A DNA stretch of 64,000 nucleotides. Origin: DTU072 sp050309775. Its GTDB lineage: Bacteria > Bacillota > Clostridia > Christensenellales > DTU072. Positions within the stretch are counted from its first letter, which is position 1, and the number at the start of each line of letters is the position of its first letter. The translations under genes and the position numbers were made by a program. Under the pieces are notes generated by a model. The model saw nothing but the letters and a program-made list of their open reading frames with translations. It ran no database searches and had not been told where the DNA came from. The stretch lies in the NCBI GenBank assembly GCA_050309775.1, contig JBNRMV010000017.1, positions 35,569 to 99,568 on the forward strand, given 5' to 3'. Positions 59,083-64,000 of the stretch are shown in pieces.

Positions 59083-59350
59083 TAGTTATATAGGATTTGC
59101 CATAAAATCAGGCAAAATAGTCTATGGCGTTGATAACATTCTCAAAACAAATAGGGCATATGTTGCGTTGCTTGACGGCGAACTTGCCCCAAACAGCAGC
59201 AAGAAAGCAAAAGCACATTTGGAAAGCAAACAAATACCGTATTTTGTTGCCGACCTTACACTATATCTGAACAAACAGAATTGCAAGGCAATCGCCATAA
59301 CAGATGCGAATTTGTCGGACGCAATAATAAAACAATTTAAGGAGAGCTAG
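59060..59350 (+). CDS. L7Ae/L30e-family ribosomal protein-like (YlxQ)
   Basis: A 96-residue L7Ae-type protein: KTNSYIGFAIKSGKIVYGVDN at the start and CKAIAITDANLSDAI near the end. Such proteins bind kink-turn RNA, though the role of YlxQ is not settled. The ATG at 59060 is chosen because GGAGG precedes it by a few bases; an upstream in-frame ATG at 59033 adds unrelated residues. It overlaps rnpM by 23 bases and lies directly before infB. Confidence 0.88.
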   Translation: MPDLSKTNSYIGFAIKSGKIVYGVDNILKTNRAYVALLDGELAPNSSKKAKAHLESKQIPYFVADLTLYLNKQNCKAIAITDANLSDAIIKQFKES

Positions 59351-59351
59351 A

Positions 59352-61778
59352 ATGAGCGAAACAAGTACCACAAAAAAACCTGAGGTTCCGGAGATTATTA
59401 ACCGCATAAAGGAATATGAAAACAGGGTTGTTAGCTCTTATTTGAACCAAATAAAAGAAAAGAGAACCCTTCTTGACAAGAAAAAACTTGAGTTTATAGT
59501 AAAGAAGGAGATGCTTTTGCATGCCGAAGAAGAAAAACTTCGCATTCTTGAAAAAAACGAAAAGGCGCAAAAGGCAGCGCAGGCAGCCGAAGAAAAGCCT
59601 GTTGCCGCTCCGGTTGAGGAGATAACGGTTGATATTGCGGAAGAAACCGAAATTGACGAAAAGGCTGCGGTGGCTCAGTCCACAGAGGATATTGTGCCGT
59701 TAGTAAAAGAGGCGGCGCCCGTTCGCCGCGTTGAGCCTGTGCGTACCGTGGAAAAACCCATGCCAAGAGTTGCGGAAAAGACAACTGTTGACGAGAAGAC
59801 GGAAACAAAGGAAACAAAAAAGAAACTTCCACCGCAAGAAAAAGCAAAAGTAAGAGAAGACCAAAGAAATCTCAATAAAAAATCAAAAATCAAAAAGGGC
59901 TACGAGCAATACAGCTCATCAGTCGTATACGATGACAGCGGCGAAATTCGCAAAATCCGCACAAGAAAGGCGGCAGGCGACAGGAAAAGGAACTTTACCC
60001 CTGTCACCAGCGTTATTGAACATGCAATCATAAACACAGAGAATATTACAATTAAACAACTTAGCGAAAAGATTGGCAAAACCGGCGCAGAAATTATGCG
60101 AAAACTCATGGATTTGGAAATCTATAAGAATATCAATGATACCATTGATTTTGATACCGCCGAACTTATTGCATCAGAGTTCAACATTACTTTGGAAAAA
60201 CAAGTAACGCAGACTTCTGAAGAAAAGCTCATTTCGCTTTATGATGACGAAAGCGACGAGGACAAGTCCAATCTTGTTCCCAGACCGCCGATTGTTACGA
60301 TTATGGGACATGTAGACCACGGCAAAACTTCAGTGCTTGACTATATACGCAACGCAAATGTAGCATCAGGCGAGGCCGGCGGCATTACTCAGCATATTGG
60401 CGCGTATACAATTACTTTGAATGGTTCGCAAATCACCTTTATTGATACCCCCGGGCATGAGGCTTTTACGGCAATGCGCGCAAGAGGAGCAAACATAACG
60501 GACTTGGTGGTTATTGTAGTAGCTGCTGATGATGGAGTTATGCCCCAGACAATTGAGGCCATAAACCACGCAAAGGCAGCAGGCGTCGCTATTATAGTGG
60601 CTATCAACAAGATGGACAAACAACAAGCAAACCCTGATAGAGTACTGCAGCAGCTTTCTGAACACAATGTTCTGATTGAAGACTGGGGCGGCGATGTCCC
60701 GGCGATTAAGGTTAGCGCAAAGACAGGAGCCGGCATAAATGACTTGCTGGAAAATATCCTTACAGTTGCTGAAGTGCTTGAACTTAAAGCAAATCCCAAC
60801 CGTACGGCAAAAGGCACAATAATTGAATCAAAACTGGACAGAGGCAAGGGCCCTGTTGCCACAGTGCTGGTGCAAACGGGCACACTGAATGTATCCGATT
60901 TCATAGTTGCAGGCACCTCAATAGGCAAAATAAGGGCTATGTTCGACGATAAGGGCAGAAAAGTTACAAAAGCCACGCCCAGTATGGCGGTGTCAATTCT
61001 CGGCTTGCAGAGCGTACCCAACGCCGGCGACCAAATTATCGTAGTTGAGGACGAAAAGCTGTCAAAACAGGTTGCTGAAGAGAGAAAGAATAAAGAAAAA
61101 ATAGACAAGCTGAAACCCAAAGTTGCGTCCACAATAGAAGACGCTTTGCAGAGATATGCCAGCGGCATGATAAAGGAACGCAACCTAATCATTAAGGCAG
61201 ATGTTCAGGGCTCTATTGAGGCGCTGAAACAGTCCTTGCTGGCGCTGACAAATGAAGAAGTAAAAGTAAACATAGTCCATGACGGTGTGGGCGCCATAAA
61301 TGAATCGGATATTATGCTTGCCAAGACCTCTGACTCTATCGTAATCGGATTTAATATTCGTCCTGACGCAAAAGCAAGGGTAGTTGCCGACCAGAACGGA
61401 GTAGATGTCCGTCTTTATCGCATAATATATGATGTAATCGATGATGTCACCAAAGAAATCAAAGGCATGCTTGCGCCGGTCTACAAGGAAACATATCTTG
61501 GCCGCGCAGAAGTGCGTGTGGTCTATAAGGTGTCGGGTGTTGGCGCTGTTGCCGGCTGTATGGTAAAAGACGGCAAAATCACCAGAAATGCCAAAGCAAG
61601 ACTTATACGGGACAACAAAGAGATATTCAACAGCGGAATTGCATCACTTAAGCGTTTCAAAGACGATGTCAAGGAAGTTGCCGCAGGTTTTGAGTGCGGT
61701 ATAAGCATCGAACGGTACAATGACATAAAAGAAGGCGATATTATTGAGGCTTATGTAATGGAGGAAAATAATGCCTAG
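59352..61778 (+). CDS. infB: Translation initiation factor IF-2
   Basis: GTPase that recruits fMet-tRNA to the 30S subunit. An 808-residue protein with a charged variable N-terminal region (about 1-200), an IF2_N-type domain (ENITIKQLSEKIGKTGAEIMRKL), then the G domain: IMGHVDHGKTSVLD (G1), GGITQHIGAY (G2), IDTPGHEAFTAMRARG (G3), NKMDKQ (G4), and KVSAKTG (G5). Domains II-IV follow, including GMLAPVYKETYLGRAEVR. Length is typical of Firmicutes. It overlaps rbfA by 8 bases. Confidence 0.98.
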   Translation: MSETSTTKKPEVPEIINRIKEYENRVVSSYLNQIKEKRTLLDKKKLEFIVKKEMLLHAEEEKLRILEKNEKAQKAAQAAEEKPVAAPVEEITVDIAEETEIDEKAAVAQSTEDIVPLVKEAAPVRRVEPVRTVEKPMPRVAEKTTVDEKTETKETKKKLPPQEKAKVREDQRNLNKKSKIKKGYEQYSSSVVYDDSGEIRKIRTRKAAGDRKRNFTPVTSVIEHAIINTENITIKQLSEKIGKTGAEIMRKLMDLEIYKNINDTIDFDTAELIASEFNITLEKQVTQTSEEKLISLYDDESDEDKSNLVPRPPIVTIMGHVDHGKTSVLDYIRNANVASGEAGGITQHIGAYTITLNGSQITFIDTPGHEAFTAMRARGANITDLVVIVVAADDGVMPQTIEAINHAKAAGVAIIVAINKMDKQQANPDRVLQQLSEHNVLIEDWGGDVPAIKVSAKTGAGINDLLENILTVAEVLELKANPNRTAKGTIIESKLDRGKGPVATVLVQTGTLNVSDFIVAGTSIGKIRAMFDDKGRKVTKATPSMAVSILGLQSVPNAGDQIIVVEDEKLSKQVAEERKNKEKIDKLKPKVASTIEDALQRYASGMIKERNLIIKADVQGSIEALKQSLLALTNEEVKVNIVHDGVGAINESDIMLAKTSDSIVIGFNIRPDAKARVVADQNGVDVRLYRIIYDVIDDVTKEIKGMLAPVYKETYLGRAEVRVVYKVSGVGAVAGCMVKDGKITRNAKARLIRDNKEIFNSGIASLKRFKDDVKEVAAGFECGISIERYNDIKEGDIIEAYVMEENNA

Positions 61779-62115
61779 AGTTGAGAGGGTTGAGCAAGAG
61801 CTAAAAAAGGAATTAAATTCCCTTATTGCTTACGAACTGAACGACCCCAGAATAAGTGGCGTAATAAGTGTCACCAGAGTCCAGACGGCAAAGGAATTGA
61901 AGTTTGCCAGGGTGTTTATCAGCATATTCAGTAAAGACGACCATGACGAGGTGCTAAAAATACTCAATAATGCTGCGCCTTATCTGCGTTCACTGCTGTT
62001 CAAACGGCTGAAAATCAGAGAAGTGCCTGAACTGCATTTTGTTTTGGACGAGGGAATTGAATATAGTTTCAAGCTGGACAGCATTCTGAAGGAAATTAAG
62101 CGTACGGAGGAATAA
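61771..62115 (+). CDS. rbfA: Ribosome-binding factor A
   Basis: A 114-residue KH-fold 30S maturation factor needed for 16S rRNA 5' processing and cold adaptation. It begins MPRVERVEQELKKELNSLI, with NDPRISGVISVTRVQ and the C-terminal PELHFVLDEGIEYSFKLDSIL. Normal length. Overlaps infB and shares one base with the next gene. Confidence 0.97.
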   Translation: MPRVERVEQELKKELNSLIAYELNDPRISGVISVTRVQTAKELKFARVFISIFSKDDHDEVLKILNNAAPYLRSLLFKRLKIREVPELHFVLDEGIEYSFKLDSILKEIKRTEE

Positions 62116-63089
62116 TGTACACGAAATTTGTCAATGTCATAAAGAAATGTCAGACTTTTGCCATATTTACTCACATTAACCCTGACGGAGATGCAGTCGG
62201 TTCTTCGCTTGCAATGCATACTTATTTGCTGAATGCCGGCAAGACTTCGCATTTGTTTTTGCCGAATAGCGACAAGAACATACCGCCCAAATTGACTTTT
62301 TTACCCGGCACTGATGAATATAACAAAAATGCGCCCATGGCAGAGTATGACTGCGCCATAGCGCTTGACTGCGGCGATGTATCAAGACTGAGCGACGAAA
62401 ACTTAAGAATTCTTATAAAATGCAAAAATCGCATTGTCATTGACCACCATGAGTCGCATGAGGCATTTGCTCCATTGACTCTTCTTGAAATAAACTCTGC
62501 GTCAACCACCCAAATTGTTTATAAATTGCTGCGCGCAACCGACAAAAAGTATATTGACAAAAATGTCGCATTGCTGCTGTATGTGGGCTTGGTCACCGAT
62601 TCGGGCAGCTTTTCATATACCAGCACATCTGCCGAAACGCACAATGTGGCGGCAGAACTTTTGGATTATGGCATTGACGCAGGTTATGTATCGCGTAAAG
62701 TAATGAAAGATACTCCGCACAATATATTCAACTTAAAAAACAGAGTTCTTTCAAAAACAAAATTCTTTGAAAACAACGCCATTGCTTTTGTCAGTTATAT
62801 AGATGATGACTTTGAGGCCACCGGCACAACCGAAGCCGATACGGAGGGCATAATAAACAACATACTTGACATTGACACCGTCGAGATAGCAATATCGCTT
62901 GCCGAAATAAAAGACAAAGCATACAAAGTCAGCTTTCGCACAAAAGAAAAAGTCAACGCAGCCAACCTTGCAAAAATATTTGGCGGCGGCGGACACGCAA
63001 ATGCGGCAGGGTGCAGGGTGTATGGCTATTTTGAAGATGTCTGCAACAAGCTAATCTCTGCGGCAACGGAGATGCTGAAATATGCTTAA
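62115..63089 (+). CDS. nrnA: DHH/DHHA1 phosphoesterase, NrnA-like nanoRNase / pAp phosphatase
   Basis: Degrades 2-5 nt RNAs and may dephosphorylate pAp (or c-di-AMP-derived pApA). The DHH domain motifs are HINPDGDAVGSSLAM, LDCGDVSRL and IDHHESHEAF, followed by GLVTDSGSFSYTSTS. The DHHA1 domain ends with FGGGGHANAAGCRV. Length 324 residues, normal. Its place between rbfA and truB is the standard Firmicutes arrangement. Confidence 0.94.
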   Translation: MYTKFVNVIKKCQTFAIFTHINPDGDAVGSSLAMHTYLLNAGKTSHLFLPNSDKNIPPKLTFLPGTDEYNKNAPMAEYDCAIALDCGDVSRLSDENLRILIKCKNRIVIDHHESHEAFAPLTLLEINSASTTQIVYKLLRATDKKYIDKNVALLLYVGLVTDSGSFSYTSTSAETHNVAAELLDYGIDAGYVSRKVMKDTPHNIFNLKNRVLSKTKFFENNAIAFVSYIDDDFEATGTTEADTEGIINNILDIDTVEIAISLAEIKDKAYKVSFRTKEKVNAANLAKIFGGGGHANAAGCRVYGYFEDVCNKLISAATEMLKYA

Positions 63090-63963
63090 CGGATTTATAA
63101 ATCTCCGTAAACCGCCGCGCATTTCTTCAAATAAAGCCCTTAGTATTCTAAAAAGAGCCTTAATTCAGAATAATATAGCTGCAAAAGTAGGTCATTTTGG
63201 CACATTGGACCCTGATGCTGAAGGTGTGCTGCCGGTGGCGCTTGGCAGAGCAACACGGCTGTTTGATTATTTTCTGGATAAAAAAAAGGTTTATTACGCC
63301 GTTTTCCGCTTTGGTATCGAAACCGATACTTTGGATGCGTCCGGTGCGGAGATTGCCCGACAAGACATAACGCTGACTGCCGAAGATATCAAAAAAGTAT
63401 TGCCGAAAATGCATGGCATTGTTGAACAATTGCCGCCTGCATTCAGCGCAAAGAAAATAAACGGAAAAAAAGCCTATGAGCTGGCAAGAAAAGGCGTTGA
63501 GTTTGAATTAAAGACAAAAAAGGTCACAATATACAGTATTGAATTGCTGGAAATGTTGGAAATGCTGGAAAACAATGTGTTTTCTTTCAGAATAGTTTGC
63601 AGCGGCGGAACTTATATCCGCTCAATTGCCAGAGATATGGCAAAAGAAATGGGCACAATAGGCATTATGCAGTACCTTTGCAGAGAGAAAAGCGGAATTT
63701 TTGATATAAAAGACAGCATAAGCCTGGAGCACATAGAAAAAACAGATGATATCTCAAAATATATCTTACCTATGGATTATATGCTTTCGGAAATGCCCAG
63801 ATATGACATATCCGAGGAAGAAAAAACCCGTCTGTTGAACGGCTTGCAAATAAATAAATATGATTTGCCCGATGGTTTTTTTGCTATATATACAACCAAC
63901 GGACTTTGCGGAATAGCAAAAGACGACAATGGAAGGCTTTGGGTTAAAACTTGGTTGCTATAA
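63082..63963 (+). CDS. truB: tRNA pseudouridine(55) synthase TruB
   Basis: Makes pseudouridine 55 in the T-loop of tRNAs. The catalytic Asp is in GHFGTLDPDAEGVLPVALG. Further conserved blocks are QLPPAFSAKKINGKKAYELAR and CSGGTYIRSIARD. The C-terminal PUA-like portion is short. Length 293 residues, in range. It overlaps the nrnA gene by 8 bases and ends the readable operon. Confidence 0.97.
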   Translation: MLNGFINLRKPPRISSNKALSILKRALIQNNIAAKVGHFGTLDPDAEGVLPVALGRATRLFDYFLDKKKVYYAVFRFGIETDTLDASGAEIARQDITLTAEDIKKVLPKMHGIVEQLPPAFSAKKINGKKAYELARKGVEFELKTKKVTIYSIELLEMLEMLENNVFSFRIVCSGGTYIRSIARDMAKEMGTIGIMQYLCREKSGIFDIKDSISLEHIEKTDDISKYILPMDYMLSEMPRYDISEEEKTRLLNGLQINKYDLPDGFFAIYTTNGLCGIAKDDNGRLWVKTWLL

Positions 63964-63978
63964 GATTTATATAGGATT

Positions 63979-64000
63979 GGAGGCAAAATAATACAAATGA
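63979..64000 (+). other. Ribosome site and possible start of the next gene (cut by window)
   Basis: GGAGG at 63979-63983 and an ATG at 63997, 16 bases after truB. ribF usually follows truB in this operon, but only one codon is visible, so identity is not supported by sequence. Confidence 0.3.

Noticed and set aside
1..64000. tRNA or rRNA genes, insertion sequences, prophage or defence islands
   Set aside because: Nearly all sequence is accounted for by core genes; remaining gaps are short and show no transposase, tRNA-like or phage-like signal.

Overview
The window is a continuous, almost entirely plus-strand stretch of a low-to-moderate GC Firmicutes chromosome. I infer an anaerobic member of class Clostridia, probably an uncultured gut-type lineage. 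The reasons are: the order mtaB-HIT-rpsU-dnaG-rpoD-trmK-nif3; the block rpsB-tsf-pyrH-frr-uppS-cdsA-dxr-rseP-ispG-polC-rimP-nusA-rnpM-ylxQ-infB-rbfA-nrnA-truB; LL-diaminopimelate aminotransferase (DapL); rubrerythrin; a type A RNase P RNA; strong AGGAGG ribosome sites; and TTGACA/TATAAT promoters, often with a TGG extension before the -10. A genus cannot be named from the sequence alone.

Layout. 1-7.4 kb: mtaB (cut by the window edge), a HIT protein, rpsU (58 codons, reverse strand), an unrecognised small gene, then dnaG-rpoD-trmK-nif3-zinc ribbon gene. 7.4-15.6 kb: dapF, pyrG, dapL, purA and gatCAB (lysine/peptidoglycan precursor, nucleotide and Gln/Asn-tRNA amidation functions). 15.6-22.4 kb: a reverse-strand Na/Pi-cotransporter-like gene, then lacZ, a small membrane protein, a patatin-like phospholipase and an orphan PTS EIIC-like protein. 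22.5-22.83 kb: RNase P RNA on the minus strand, sharing a bidirectional terminator with the PTS gene. 22.9-30.3 kb: a 2472-residue cyclic beta-glucan synthase-like enzyme. 30.4-35.5 kb: rarA, rubrerythrin, a two-gene ABC exporter, ruvX and a DUF1292 gene. 35.8-47.0 kb: one 3745-codon lipoprotein made of InlB-type B-repeats and BspA-type leucine-rich repeats. 47.0-57.1 kb: translation, cell-envelope lipid and isoprenoid genes. 57.2-64 kb: the rimP-nusA-infB-truB operon.

Most unusual points. (a) At the normal polC position there is only a 510-residue protein with the PolC N-terminal domain, OB fold and an intact DEDDh exonuclease. Both parts of the PHP domain and the whole polymerase are absent. 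(b) The next gene is a secreted calcineurin-type phosphoesterase that keeps only its C-terminal metal-binding half. (c) The dnaG reading frame has no ATG/GTG/TTG start that would preserve its zinc finger, and its start lies in one arm of an inverted repeat. (d) rarA appears to be transcribed as a leaderless mRNA. (e) There are several well-defined structured non-coding elements: a 70-nt three-tier hairpin at 32.24 kb, a 14-bp leader hairpin before rimP, and a palindrome inside the frr promoter. (f) UppS has substitutions in two family signature motifs. I saw no CRISPR array, insertion sequence, prophage, tRNA or complete defence system.
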